Assembly: GCA_023382975.1 (NCBI GenBank)
Contig: JAHDXO010000033.1
Location: 1-64,000 of the forward strand
Length of the DNA: 64,000 bases
From: Pirellulaceae bacterium
GTDB taxonomy: Bacteria; Planctomycetota; Planctomycetia; Pirellulales; Pirellulaceae
Direction: 5' to 3'
The notes under the pieces were generated by a model. It saw only the letters and a list, made by a program, of their open reading frames with translations, was not told where the DNA came from and made no database searches. Position numbers and translations under genes: made by a program. Within the stretch, counting starts at the first letter, position 1; each line of letters starts with the position of its first letter. Below are positions 42,232 to 50,720 of this stretch, in pieces.

Positions 42232-42456
42232 CCGAAAAGAGTAGTTCGTTCGACAAGAAGTCCGGCTCGATAAGCACCCCGGATGCTAGGTGCTTTGCCG
42301 GATCGGATCAAGGCCAATTGACACCGTTCGCGCCAGTCGACAGGACGACGGGGGTGATCGGACTCGATCCGATCGAGGCATGAACGTGCTGTGCCTGCTA
42401 TCATCGAGCGACTTCGCTCACTAGAATCGTCGCTGCCTTGTTTCTGGAGAATCGTC

Positions 42457-43404
42457 ATGGTGCGTATCTGCCTCGGCTTGGGACTGCTCAGCTTGCTCGC
42501 GACGACCGTCACGGCGGCCGAGCCAGCGTCCAAGTTGTCCGTCCTGATCGTGGACGGCATGAACAACCACGACTGGCCCAGGGCCACCCGTATCCTGACT
42601 CACGTCCTGGCGAGCAGTGATCGGTTCACCGTAGACGTCTCGACCAGCCCCCCAGGTGATGCGTCCCGCGAAGCGTGGCAGCAATGGCAGCCCCAGTTCG
42701 CCAACTACGATGTCGTCCTGAGTAACTTCAATGGCGGGCACACTTCCACCAGCCTGCACTGGCCGAGGGAAGTCGAGAAGGACTTCGAAGACTATGTCCG
42801 TGGGGGTGGTGGGTTGGTGATCTACCACTCGGCGAACAACTCGTTTCCCAACTGGGTCGCCTACAACGAAATGATCGGACTGGGGTGGCGAGGCAGGGAC
42901 TTTGGCCCGAGTCTACTGGTCGGCCCGGACGAGAAGGTGATCGAGGTTCCCAAGGGCGATGGTCGAAACCCCGGTCATGGCCCGGAGCACGACTTTCTCG
43001 TCACCGTACTGAACACGGACCATCCGATCACCAAAGGGTTGCCGAAGAGATGGCTGCACCCGCATGAACAACTCACGCATGGCCAGCATGGACCGGCGAA
43101 GAACGTGACCGTCTTGAGTTATGCATTTTCGAAGGACACGGGCGACAACGAAGTGATGGACTGGGTGATCCCTTACGGCGAGGGTCGAGTCTACGTGACG
43201 ATGCTGGGCCATCTCTGGAAGAACAAGCCGGATACGGCCATGCGATGCATCGGGTTTCAGACCGTACTGGTCCGTGGTTGCGAATGGGCGGCATCGGGCC
43301 GCGTCAGCTATCCGGTGCCAGAGGATTTCCCGACCGCGACGGAAATCCGGCTGCGCGACGAACGTTCCGAGGATCAACGGACGACCGAAGGAGGATCGCC
43401 TTGA
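42457..43404 (+). CDS. Secreted ThuA-domain protein
   Basis: A 315-residue protein with a signal peptide (MVRICLGLGLLSLLATTVTA). The ThuA domain is a glutamine-amidotransferase-like fold; GGGGLVIYHSANNSF and GPEHDFLVTVLNTDHPITKG are typical blocks, and GEGRVYVTMLGH ends it. ThuA proteins occur in trehalose or glucoside metabolism and in many planctomycete secreted proteins; their function is unclear. GGAG lies seven bases before the start. It overlaps the next gene by four bases. Confidence 0.85.
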   Translation: MVRICLGLGLLSLLATTVTAAEPASKLSVLIVDGMNNHDWPRATRILTHVLASSDRFTVDVSTSPPGDASREAWQQWQPQFANYDVVLSNFNGGHTSTSLHWPREVEKDFEDYVRGGGGLVIYHSANNSFPNWVAYNEMIGLGWRGRDFGPSLLVGPDEKVIEVPKGDGRNPGHGPEHDFLVTVLNTDHPITKGLPKRWLHPHEQLTHGQHGPAKNVTVLSYAFSKDTGDNEVMDWVIPYGEGRVYVTMLGHLWKNKPDTAMRCIGFQTVLVRGCEWAASGRVSYPVPEDFPTATEIRLRDERSEDQRTTEGGSP

Positions 43405-43844
43405 ACAAAGCCTTTGTTCGGGAACCCGATCCTACCGCCGACTGCTGCCCGCGATGCGGATCGCAGGGCGAGCAGGTGGGCGCCGGGGTGTTGAGTCGCT
43501 ACCTGACCGATGAACAGAGGCGTCTGCTGGCCGAGCCCGTCAACTTCTGCCCGTCACCGCAGTGTGCCGTGGCATATTTCGACGGCTTGGAACGCTTCGT
43601 CTTGGCGACCGCCCTTTCCCGACCCGCCTACCCCAAAGACCCGACCGCTCCGATCTGCGCTTGTTTCGGCTTGACACGCCAGGACATCGAGCAGGACGTG
43701 GACGAAGGAGTTGCCACCCGCACCAAGGCCGTACTGGAAAAGGCCAAATCGCCGGAAGCCCGATGCGCTCAGACGGCCGCCAACGGTCGTCCCTGTGTCG
43801 CCTACGTCCAGAAGTACTTCCTGAAATGCCGCGGTGCGGTTTAA
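43401..43844 (+). CDS. BFD/CopZ-like (2Fe-2S)-binding protein with TTG start
   Basis: A 147-residue protein with start TTG at 43401, overlapping the ThuA stop as TTGA, and GAAGGAGG upstream. Cys pairs: CCPRCG near residue 16, NFCPSPQCAVAYF, and ICACFGLTRQDI, which matches the BFD-like (2Fe-2S) motif with CxC. The layout resembles the N-terminal part of some CopZ proteins with zinc and 2Fe-2S sites. It may carry metal or electrons. Coupling to a secreted ThuA protein is odd. Confidence 0.65.
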   Translation: MNKAFVREPDPTADCCPRCGSQGEQVGAGVLSRYLTDEQRRLLAEPVNFCPSPQCAVAYFDGLERFVLATALSRPAYPKDPTAPICACFGLTRQDIEQDVDEGVATRTKAVLEKAKSPEARCAQTAANGRPCVAYVQKYFLKCRGAV

Positions 43845-43889
43845 GAGAATCCGTGACGCGTCCTCAAGAGTTGACCCCACTGCCTTGTT

Positions 43890-43930
43890 CGGCGTCAATT
43901 AGCTTTACCCTTTAGCGACAATTAGATGGG
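43890..43930. mobile_element. IS21-type terminal repeat remnant
   Basis: GTCAATTAG at 43894-43902 and GACAATTAG at 43917-43925 are direct repeats, 23 bases apart, next to the 3' end of an istB-like reading frame. Repeated terminal sites of this kind are typical of IS21-family ends. The other end and istA were not found in the window, so it is a remnant. Confidence 0.55.
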
Positions 43931-43951
43931 CCGAGCAAAATTCGGCGAGTT

Positions 43952-44329
43952 TCAGTCTTCGCTGTGGGGTTTGGACTCCTTGGAGTCGGCGCGAGACTTC
44001 TGGTTTCGCTGAGCTTCTTCCAGCCGAAAGCTGGGGATGTTCAATTCGACGATCACGGCATGGTGGATCAGGCGGTCGATGGCCGCGGCAGTCGTCATGG
44101 GATCTTTGAAAATTTGTTCCCACTTGGAGAACACGAGGTTGCTGCTCAATAACACACTGCCCCGCTCGTATCGTTCGGACAGCAGAGTGAACAGGACCTC
44201 CATCTCCCCTCGGCTCTGCTGAACATAGCCCAAGTCGTTCGGGCCGATCAGCACATGCATCGAGGTCAGGGGAAGGTCGATGTCCCCCAGCCATTTGTAG
44301 TCTTTCACACCAAATCGGCTAAGGAACAT
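43952..44329 (-). pseudogene. Chimeric remnant: AAA-ATPase N-terminus joined to IstB C-terminus
   Basis: A 125-residue reading frame with a good start (AGGAG seven bases before ATG 44329). Residues 1-32 (MFLSRFGVKDYKWLGDIDLP, HVLIGPND) match the start of RecF/SMC-like AAA ATPases, stopping just where Walker A GKS/T should follow. From LGYVQQ on (EMEVLFTLLSERYERGSVLL, SNLVFSKWEQIFKDP, AAIDRLIHH) it is the C-terminal half of IstB, the IS21 helper ATPase. The joint lies in matching D-L residues, so a recombination through short homology is likely. Neither ATPase site is complete. Confidence 0.75.
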
Positions 44330-44454
44330 CGGAGACTCCTGCATACGATCAGTCCCGTGCCATTCACGTCTGAAAGGCAAGAGTGTTCTTTCCCGTCGCT
44401 GGAAGCAAGCACACCGTACGAAACGCGGCGTCGATGCCGAAAGATTCTGCCGCG

Positions 44455-44667
44455 TTACGATTGAGCGGCCTTGACCACCACTCGGACCTGTTCCAGTTCG
44501 ACGATGTCTCCCGGATGCAGCTTGCGGCGACGGCGCGTTTCGATCTCGCCGTTCACCCGCACTTCGCCCATTTGGATCAGTACTTTGGCTTGGCCACCGG
44601 TGCCGGCAAGCCCCCGAAGCTTGAGGAACTGGTCCAGACGGATCTCGGATGGTTCGACCTGGGGCAT
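44455..44667 (-). CDS. S4-domain RNA-binding protein (YbcJ-like)
   Basis: A 70-residue protein that is essentially one S4 domain: IRLDQFLKLRGLAGTGGQAK, IQMGEVRVNGE, RRRRKLHPGDIVELEQ. The YbcJ group are short, standalone S4 proteins that bind structured RNA and may assist ribosome assembly or translation. It lies between the IS21 remnant and a FeoB-associated gene, on the same strand as the latter. Confidence 0.8.
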   Translation of the reverse strand: MPQVEPSEIRLDQFLKLRGLAGTGGQAKVLIQMGEVRVNGEIETRRRRKLHPGDIVELEQVRVVVKAAQS

Positions 44668-44694
44668 TGTCGGTCTTTCAGTTCCACACTTCTT

Positions 44695-44928
44695 TCACCG
44701 CTTTCGCGGCGGGTCGGCATCAGAAAACAAGCCGAGTTGTTCGGCGGAGATGAACGGCCGCTCGGGCACAGCGTCGAACGACTTCGCGGCCGGGCAAGTG
44801 TGACAACCGGAACACGAACGCGTCTGCTTGCCGGCAAAACGGTTCACGGCCCGCCGCAAGACATAGGCGGCGGCCAGCGCGACGATCAGGATCGTAATGA
44901 CGTGTTGCCAGTCCATCGAATTCATCAT
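44695..44928 (-). CDS. FeoB-associated Cys-rich membrane protein
   Basis: A 77-residue protein: one helix (WQHVITILIVALAAAYVL), then a Cys cluster (SCSGCHTCPA) and a soluble tail. The Cys layout, CxxCxxC, matches small proteins found with FeoB iron transporters (FeoB-associated Cys-rich family). No feoB is in the window. Two adjacent ATGs at 44928 and 44925 fit; a longer frame reading starting at 44964 is less likely. Confidence 0.6.
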   Translation of the reverse strand: MMNSMDWQHVITILIVALAAAYVLRRAVNRFAGKQTRSCSGCHTCPAAKSFDAVPERPFISAEQLGLFSDADPPRKR

Positions 44929-45020
44929 AGGCCGTTGCCTCCCTCTCGGGCAAGGCCCGGCCACCGTGAAATCCCGCCGGCTTCTTGATCTCGGCGGCTT
45001 GGCTCGTCAAGATATAGGCC

Positions 45021-46322
45021 ATGAACTCTCCCCGACATGCTCCACGAAGAACCTCCACGGTTGCCGACGAACACTCGCCCGGGCGTTGGCAACAGCGTCC
45101 CTTGTCCATCGATGCGTCGTCGCGCATTCCCGTGGTGACAGTCTCGGCCCGAGTGGCTCAGCCGCTGCTGTACCGCAAGCGGGTGCGGCGCGCGGAGGGA
45201 GCCAAGGCAGGCGATCTGGTCGCCGTCTATCACGAGGACCAGCAATTGCTCGGTTACGGGCTGTACAACCCGCGCAGCGAAATCGCCGTGCGGATGCTGT
45301 GGTTTGAACCGGACCTGCCCGACGACGAGGCGTGGGATGCGAAAATGCGGCAAGCCGTTTCGCTGCGCCGCGATCTGCTGCGACTGGACGACGCGACGGA
45401 CGCTTACCGGGTCGTCCACGCGGAAGCCGACGGGCTGTCCGGATTGGTGGTCGATCGACTGGGCGATGTGCTGTCGGCCGAGGCGTTCAGTCTGGGAATG
45501 TACCAGCGGGCCGAGGCGATTCTGGCCCGGCTTGCGCCGCTGTGCGGGACGCGGCACACAGTGATCCGGACCAGCCCGGCATTCCTGAGCCAGGAGGGCG
45601 CCGACCCGCCGCCGTTGACTTCGCCCGATCTGCCCGCGCAAGTGACCGTTCAGGAGTTTGGCACGCGTTTCCGCGTGCGGTTCGAAGGCGGTCACAAAAC
45701 CGGCTTCTTCTGCGACCAGCGGGACAACCGCCGGAGACTCGCCGAATTCTGTGCGGGAAGGTCGGTGCTGGACGTCTGCTGCTACACAGGCGGTTTCGCA
45801 GTCCAGGCCAAGCGGTTGGGCCAGGCCGCCGAAGTCACCGGTGTCGATCTGGACGAAGCCCCGCTGCAATTGGCGCGCGAAAACGCCAGCCTGAACCAAG
45901 CCCGCGTGCGATTCGTGCAGGCCGACGCCTTTGCCTTCATGCGCGACATGCTCCGCAACGGCCGTCAGTACGATGTCGTCGTGCTCGATCCGCCGAAACT
46001 GATCCGCACCCGTGCCGAGTACGACGAAGGCAAACGCAAGCACTTCGACTTGAACCGCTTGGCGATGTCCCTGGTGCGTCCCGGCGGCCTGCTGCTCAGT
46101 TGTTCGTGTGCCGGGCTGTTGTCGGAAGCCGATTTCGTCCAACTGCTGATCGCCGCCTCGCGCCAGTCCGGCCCCGAAACAGCGCAGGCCGACGGCCGTG
46201 CCCGATTCTCGCCGCGGCCCATGCAAATCATCGCTCGTTCCGGCGCCGCGGCCGACCACCCGGTCAGCGCCAATTGCCAGGAAACCGAGTATCTGAAGGC
46301 CGTCTGGATGGTACTGGGCTAA
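45021..46322 (+). CDS. rlmI: 23S rRNA (cytosine-C5) methyltransferase, RlmI-type
   Basis: A 433-residue protein. The first 40 residues are variable; a PUA-like domain follows (SRIPVVTVSARVAQPLLYRK), then a middle domain (AEADGLSGLVVDRLGD), and the methyltransferase core with GHKTGFFCDQRDN, VLDVCCYTGGF, VVVLDPPKLIR and LLLSCSCAGLLSEADF holding the catalytic Cys. The E. coli homologue methylates C1962 of 23S rRNA; the target here is assumed by similarity. The start is uncertain; there is no strong ribosome binding site near 45021. Confidence 0.85.
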   Translation: MNSPRHAPRRTSTVADEHSPGRWQQRPLSIDASSRIPVVTVSARVAQPLLYRKRVRRAEGAKAGDLVAVYHEDQQLLGYGLYNPRSEIAVRMLWFEPDLPDDEAWDAKMRQAVSLRRDLLRLDDATDAYRVVHAEADGLSGLVVDRLGDVLSAEAFSLGMYQRAEAILARLAPLCGTRHTVIRTSPAFLSQEGADPPPLTSPDLPAQVTVQEFGTRFRVRFEGGHKTGFFCDQRDNRRRLAEFCAGRSVLDVCCYTGGFAVQAKRLGQAAEVTGVDLDEAPLQLARENASLNQARVRFVQADAFAFMRDMLRNGRQYDVVVLDPPKLIRTRAEYDEGKRKHFDLNRLAMSLVRPGGLLLSCSCAGLLSEADFVQLLIAASRQSGPETAQADGRARFSPRPMQIIARSGAAADHPVSANCQETEYLKAVWMVLG

Positions 46323-46393
46323 CCACCCCGCGCGGCACAGCCACATAGCGCCCGCTGCTTGCTCCAACGGCAAACGGCAAACGGCCTAGTCGC

Positions 46394-46876
46394 TCAGGAC
46401 TTTCGCGACCGCAGACGCTGCTGAAGATCCGTCAGCATGGTGGATAGTTCGTCGATCGTTCGTTCGCGCAAACTTGCGGTGGCACTCGACTCGACGCCGA
46501 GAAGGTCTTGCAGCAATTGGATCTTCCCCACGACTTCGCCTTTTTCCAAGCCCTCTTGCCGGCCTTTCTCCATGCCTTTCTCCATGCCCTCTTGCCGTGC
46601 GCTGTCCAATCCCCACTGATAGTCGCGTTGCGCCTTCAAACGCTGGTCGTACATGATCCGGTCCTCCGTCTTGGCCGCAATCGCTTCGATCACGGATATC
46701 GCTTGACCGTTCGCATCCGAAGGGATTGTATCCTGGCCGAGCGAGGCTGTCGAGCGGCCGGTGTCTTGCCCTTCGCTGGCCGCAGGGTTCCGCAAACCTC
46801 CCGGCGGCAGGAACCATGACACGAACGACTCCCAGTCTGCGATTCCGCCGCTTGCACGGCCGCGCTGCATTAGCAA
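46394..46876 (-). pseudogene. C-terminal fragment of an Rpn/PD-(D/E)XK transposase-type nuclease
   Basis: A 160-residue reading frame with the C-terminal half of Rpn proteins: MYDQRLKAQRDYQWGLDSAR, then repeated QEGMEKGMEKGRQEGLEKGE and a Leu-rich end. The N-terminal nuclease domain is missing, and the upstream part of the frame is not conserved. It is probably a decayed gene whose 5' part was replaced by the neighbouring J-like/FGE gene region. Rpn proteins act in recombination or phage defence. Confidence 0.55.
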
Positions 46877-46919
46877 TCATGGTGGCGGTGGCCAATCGCA
46901 ACTCCATGACGGCGTGCAG

Positions 46920-48731
46920 ATGACGGACCATTTTGATCCTTACCATCGTTGGCTGGGCATACCGCCCAAGCATCAGCCGGCCGATCATTATCGGCTGTTG
47001 GGATTGGAGCGTTTCGAAGACGATCTCGAAGTGATCGTCGACGCCGCCGAGCGTCAGATGACGCACGTGCGGCGGTACGCGCTGGGACCGAGCCAGCTTC
47101 TTTCCCAAGAGATCCTGAACGAACTGGCCGCCGCCCAAGCGTGTCTGATGGATCGGGTTCAGAAAGCCCGATATGACGAAGATCTACGTCAACGGCAGAC
47201 GGCGGCAATGCCGCAAGCGGCATCGTCGCCGGTTGCTGCTCCGGTAGTTCCCCAGATCGACATTGTGTCCGCCGCGTCGTCCACCGCGCCGAAAGCGGTG
47301 AAAATCGAGTACTCTGCCAACCCGCGTCCGGCGGTCCCAAATCCGGCGCCCGTGATCCGCGAAGTCATTACGGCACACCGACGTGGGCGACGCGACGTCG
47401 CCAAGCGTCTTCCCCATCCACAATCCGCCACGATACGCCCACGAGGCTGGCTGGAAGAACGGCTTGTTGCGTGGTCAGGCGTTCAAACGCCTAGACAATT
47501 CCTCCTTTTGCGTTGCTTGGCGATTGGCGTTCCGCTTGGCCTTGTAGTGGCCGGTTTGCTCGGGGGCGGTGACGTCGTGCTGGCCGCGGCCAGCTACGTC
47601 CCGGTGGTACTGCTGGCGGTGGTGAGCGGTTTGCTCCTCGCGTTTGGCTTGTCGGGTAGCAATCGCCGTTCGACGTTTGACCGTTCCACTCCTGCGCCAG
47701 TCGTGGAATCTGTTCCCCAAGCCATCAGCCGACCACCGAAGCCTCAGTCGCGACAACCCGCGTGGCCCGCGGACGCCGAACGCGGGGCTGTCGGGGCGCC
47801 TTCGAAACGCGAGCCGCCGCCCCTAGCGGTGGCACCGTTCGATGCGTCGCAGGCGCGAGCGCATCAGGAGGCGTGGGCGCGGCATCTAGGTCAACCAGTC
47901 GACGTAACCAACAGCATCGGGATGAAACTGATCCTGATTCCGCCTGGGGAATTCATGATGGGCTCGCCGGATGATGAGTCGGGACGTAGGGACGACGAGA
48001 CGCGGCATCGGGTGCGGATCACTGAACCGTATTACCTGGGCGTGTACGAAGTGACTCAGCGCGAATACGAGCGGGTGATGGGGACAAACCCAAGCCTCTT
48101 CAAAACCGTGGCTGGTCAAGACACGAGCCGTTTCCCGGTAGAAACAGTCAGTTGGTATGACACGATTGAGTTCTGCAACAAGCTGAGCGTCCTGGAGAGA
48201 AAGACACCATACTACAAACTGACCAGCGTGCGGCGTGATGGCCAGACGATCATCAGTGCGGTGGTGCAGATGTTAGACGGTAACGGATACCGGCTGGTGA
48301 CTGAGGCGCAGTGGGAATACGCGGCCCGCGCCGGGATATCGGCGATTTTCCCATGGGGTGGCACGCTGTCGTCCAGTCAAGCGAACTTCAACGGAAACTA
48401 TCCTTACGGCGGCGCGGCGCAAGGGCCGTACCTGGAGCGGACGACGACGGTAGGCTCGTATCAACCCAACGTCTGGGGTTTGCATGATACGACTGGGAAT
48501 GTTTGGGAATGGGTCTGGGACATGTACAAGGCGCGCGAATACCAGCAGTTTGCGAGGAAGACAGCCGTCGATCCAACCGGTTCCCTCACTGGTCTTACCC
48601 GGGTTCTCCGTGGCGGAAGCTGGAGCGGCAGCGGCGGGATCTGCCGGTCGGCGATCCGCAGCAGGCGCAGGCCCGAGATCCAGCTCAGCAGCATTGGCTT
48701 CCGCGTGGCGCAAGGTCAGTCGGGCGAGTGA
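46920..48731 (+). CDS. Membrane protein with degenerate J-like domain and FGE-sulfatase (SUMF1) domain
   Basis: A 603-residue protein. Residues 5-92 (YHRWLGIPPKHQPADHYRLL, EVIVDAAERQMTHVRRYA, QKARYDEDLR) resemble the planctomycete J-like domain, lacking the HPD tripeptide that activates Hsp70. Residues 190-245 span the membrane, probably twice. Residues 330-598 form an FGE-sulfatase domain (VTNSIGMKLILIPPGEFMMG, FPVETVSWYD, RLVTEAQWEYAARAG, GNVWEWVWD, RVLRGGSWSGSGG). Sulfatase-activating FGE needs two close Cys; here only the one in CRSAIRS remains, so it probably does not activate sulfatases. ATG 46920 starts the J-like domain. A paralogue lies at 54646. Confidence 0.85.
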   Translation: MTDHFDPYHRWLGIPPKHQPADHYRLLGLERFEDDLEVIVDAAERQMTHVRRYALGPSQLLSQEILNELAAAQACLMDRVQKARYDEDLRQRQTAAMPQAASSPVAAPVVPQIDIVSAASSTAPKAVKIEYSANPRPAVPNPAPVIREVITAHRRGRRDVAKRLPHPQSATIRPRGWLEERLVAWSGVQTPRQFLLLRCLAIGVPLGLVVAGLLGGGDVVLAAASYVPVVLLAVVSGLLLAFGLSGSNRRSTFDRSTPAPVVESVPQAISRPPKPQSRQPAWPADAERGAVGAPSKREPPPLAVAPFDASQARAHQEAWARHLGQPVDVTNSIGMKLILIPPGEFMMGSPDDESGRRDDETRHRVRITEPYYLGVYEVTQREYERVMGTNPSLFKTVAGQDTSRFPVETVSWYDTIEFCNKLSVLERKTPYYKLTSVRRDGQTIISAVVQMLDGNGYRLVTEAQWEYAARAGISAIFPWGGTLSSSQANFNGNYPYGGAAQGPYLERTTTVGSYQPNVWGLHDTTGNVWEWVWDMYKAREYQQFARKTAVDPTGSLTGLTRVLRGGSWSGSGGICRSAIRSRRRPEIQLSSIGFRVAQGQSGE

Positions 48732-49256
48732 GTCAAGTGCGGTCCAGTCATGTTCCAGTCAGATTTTAGTTGGAGCAGCGCAGCCTGGAGCGCAGGCCGA
48801 TCTGGTTCGCAGCGCAGCCGAACGAGATCGAGCCGTAGCAGAAGGCGTGGTTTGGCGCACGTCAGGCTTTCCAGCCTGACGTGTTCGGCATCGTCTGGTC
48901 AGCCTGGAAAAGCTGACGTACACCAGTAGCCGGCGCAGCCGGCGTGGGGTCTGGGACGCAGCCCCAGCAAAATGTCAAAATGTACTCAGCGGTAAAATGG
49001 GAAATCCAGGAGCAATGCCGCGTCTCGGAGATCCGCGGCCACGTGACGAATCCACGTGCTGTGGCCGGTCTCTGACCGAGCCACGGGGACGACCGAAGGT
49101 CTCCAAGATTGGGGGAGACCTTCGGTCAGTGGTTTCGGCGTGGTCAGAGACCCGCGCCGAGCAGAATCCGCTCGTCGGCCTACCTTGTTCGGGTAGTCAG
49201 TCCGGATTACAATACCGCTTTAATTGTTTGGTGGTTGCCAACACAAGGTGGTGTCC
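48732..49256. other. 525-bp non-coding region with several strong hairpins
   Basis: CACGTCAGGCT (48858-48868) pairs perfectly with AGCCTGACGTG (48873-48883) around TTCC. A nested structure covers 49036-49152: CGGCCAC/GTGGCCG (49036-49042, 49061-49067), GGTCTCTGACC/GGTCAGAGACC (49067-49077, 49142-49152) and, inside it, GACCGAAGGTCTCC/GGAGACCTTCGGTC (49091-49104, 49114-49127). The region also has several GCAGC/GCAGCC-type runs. A promoter-like pair follows at 49185-49213. No gene is seen. It may be a mobile palindromic element or a regulatory RNA ahead of the FHA operon. Confidence 0.6.
49185..49213 (+). promoter_or_regulatory. Sigma-70-like promoter for the FHA/Hsp70 operon
   Basis: TTGTTC at 49185-49190 and TACAAT at 49208-49213, with a 17-base spacer. 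The -10 matches TATAAT at five of six bases; the -35 is weak (TTG only). It lies just after the big palindrome and 44 bases before the ATG at 49257. Confidence 0.4.
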
Positions 49257-50639
49257 ATGCCAGTGGAAATCGCGATTCTGTCGGGCGCTCAGCAAGGCGG
49301 GCGTTGGGCGACCGAGGCGAGCCGAGTTGTCGTGGGCGACACAGATTCCTGCGACATCCGCTTCGACGGCGACTCGGACTCAGACGCCCGCGGAAAGCGG
49401 GGCGTCCTGCTGCTCCACGACGATGGCTGGCGATTCGAGAATCAGGGCTCGGGTTCGTGGCTGGTCAACCAAACCACCGTGACGCCCGGCCAGGATTGCC
49501 GCCTGCGGTCCGGCGACGTTGTCCGGTTATCGGAAGACGGCCCGGACCTGCGGTTCACGATGCTGACGGCACGCGAGTACGCGACACACATTGCGAGCGA
49601 CGCATCCATCCCCGAGAGGTCGCCGTCGGCATCGTCGAGTTCTGTTCCTCAACCGGCACCATCGGTGGACCTGCCAGACTTACCGGCGGTCGCCGATTCG
49701 CGAGTTCCGAAGTTTGCCGGTATTGTCGTCGCGGTGTTGCTGTTGGTTGGCTTGGTCTTTGGCCTCGGAGCCTGGCCCACGCGCGACGCTCCGCCGGTTA
49801 CGGTGACCAACCCGGATGATCGTGAGCACGAAGCACCCGGCGAGACAGCGGTCGTGGAGGCGGAAGGCGACGCGGCGCGTGGTATTTCGACCGCCGGCGA
49901 ACCGGAACCTCCGACAACTGCTGACCCCGCTCCCTCTGTCCAAGTCCCCGCTTCCGCCAGCGAGCCCAGCGGGGCGCCGGACGCGGTCGCGATCCAGGCG
50001 GTGGTAGCCGACGCGATGGTCTACTTGATGGTGGAGATCAACGGGCAGAAGTTCCCCGTGTGTTGCGGTTGGGCGGCGGCGCCGGATCTGGTCGTAAGCA
50101 CGGGAGTTCCGATCGCCGTACTGGCCGAAATGCTGGAACAAGGCCAAGCGGTGTTCGCGGCATACGGAGATCGAAACCCCAGCTTCGTGCCGGTCGAAGC
50201 GTTGATCGTCCATCCATTGTTTGACAAGGACGAAGCTAATTCGTCGGTCAGTCGGGCGCACAACGTCGGCATCGCCACGCTGAAGGCTTCACTTCCCAAG
50301 CATTGCCAATTGGAGCGAGCCTCCGCATTGCCGAAACCTCCGACCGGGATGGAACTGGCGGTCGTGGCCTACGCTTTGACGACCGAACCGGATCTGGTGC
50401 CATTCAATGTGCTGGATCCACCCAGGTTGCGATCGATGTCGGTGCGAATCGCCGGTCTGGAGACGCTTTCCGGGGCGACCAACGACCTGCCGCTGATCCG
50501 GTTGCAGGGCGATGCGCCCAGCGGCATGGAGGGTTCCCCCGTGTTTACGGCCGAAGGAAAGGTCATCGGTGTCCTCGGCGGCTCCGCCGAAAATCGCCAT
50601 GCGGTGCTGTGCGACCAGTTGGAACCTCTGTTGCCGTGA
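49257..50639 (+). CDS. Membrane protein with FHA-like N-terminus and inactive trypsin-like domain
   Basis: A 460-residue protein. Residues 3-102 (EIAILSGAQQGGRWATEASR, VVVGDTDSCDIRFDGDSD, WLVNQTTVTPGQDCRLRSGD) resemble an FHA domain, which reads phosphothreonine. Residues 151-173 span the membrane. Residues 245-460 look like a trypsin-fold domain (GWAAAPDLVVSTGVPIAV, HPLFDKDEANSS, GMEGSPVFTAEGKVIGVLGG). The His position reads STG, and the serine site GNSGGP reads GMEGSP, so proteolysis is unlikely. It is first in an operon with a coiled-coil protein and an Hsp70. ATG 49257 follows AAGGTGG. Confidence 0.7.
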   Translation: MPVEIAILSGAQQGGRWATEASRVVVGDTDSCDIRFDGDSDSDARGKRGVLLLHDDGWRFENQGSGSWLVNQTTVTPGQDCRLRSGDVVRLSEDGPDLRFTMLTAREYATHIASDASIPERSPSASSSSVPQPAPSVDLPDLPAVADSRVPKFAGIVVAVLLLVGLVFGLGAWPTRDAPPVTVTNPDDREHEAPGETAVVEAEGDAARGISTAGEPEPPTTADPAPSVQVPASASEPSGAPDAVAIQAVVADAMVYLMVEINGQKFPVCCGWAAAPDLVVSTGVPIAVLAEMLEQGQAVFAAYGDRNPSFVPVEALIVHPLFDKDEANSSVSRAHNVGIATLKASLPKHCQLERASALPKPPTGMELAVVAYALTTEPDLVPFNVLDPPRLRSMSVRIAGLETLSGATNDLPLIRLQGDAPSGMEGSPVFTAEGKVIGVLGGSAENRHAVLCDQLEPLLP

Positions 50640-50720
50640 GATGCGAACATGACACGTGGGAGATTAGCGAGTGACGACCCCCGTTCGGCGCCCAGGGGCC
50701 ACTTTACTGTGAGGCGGAAC

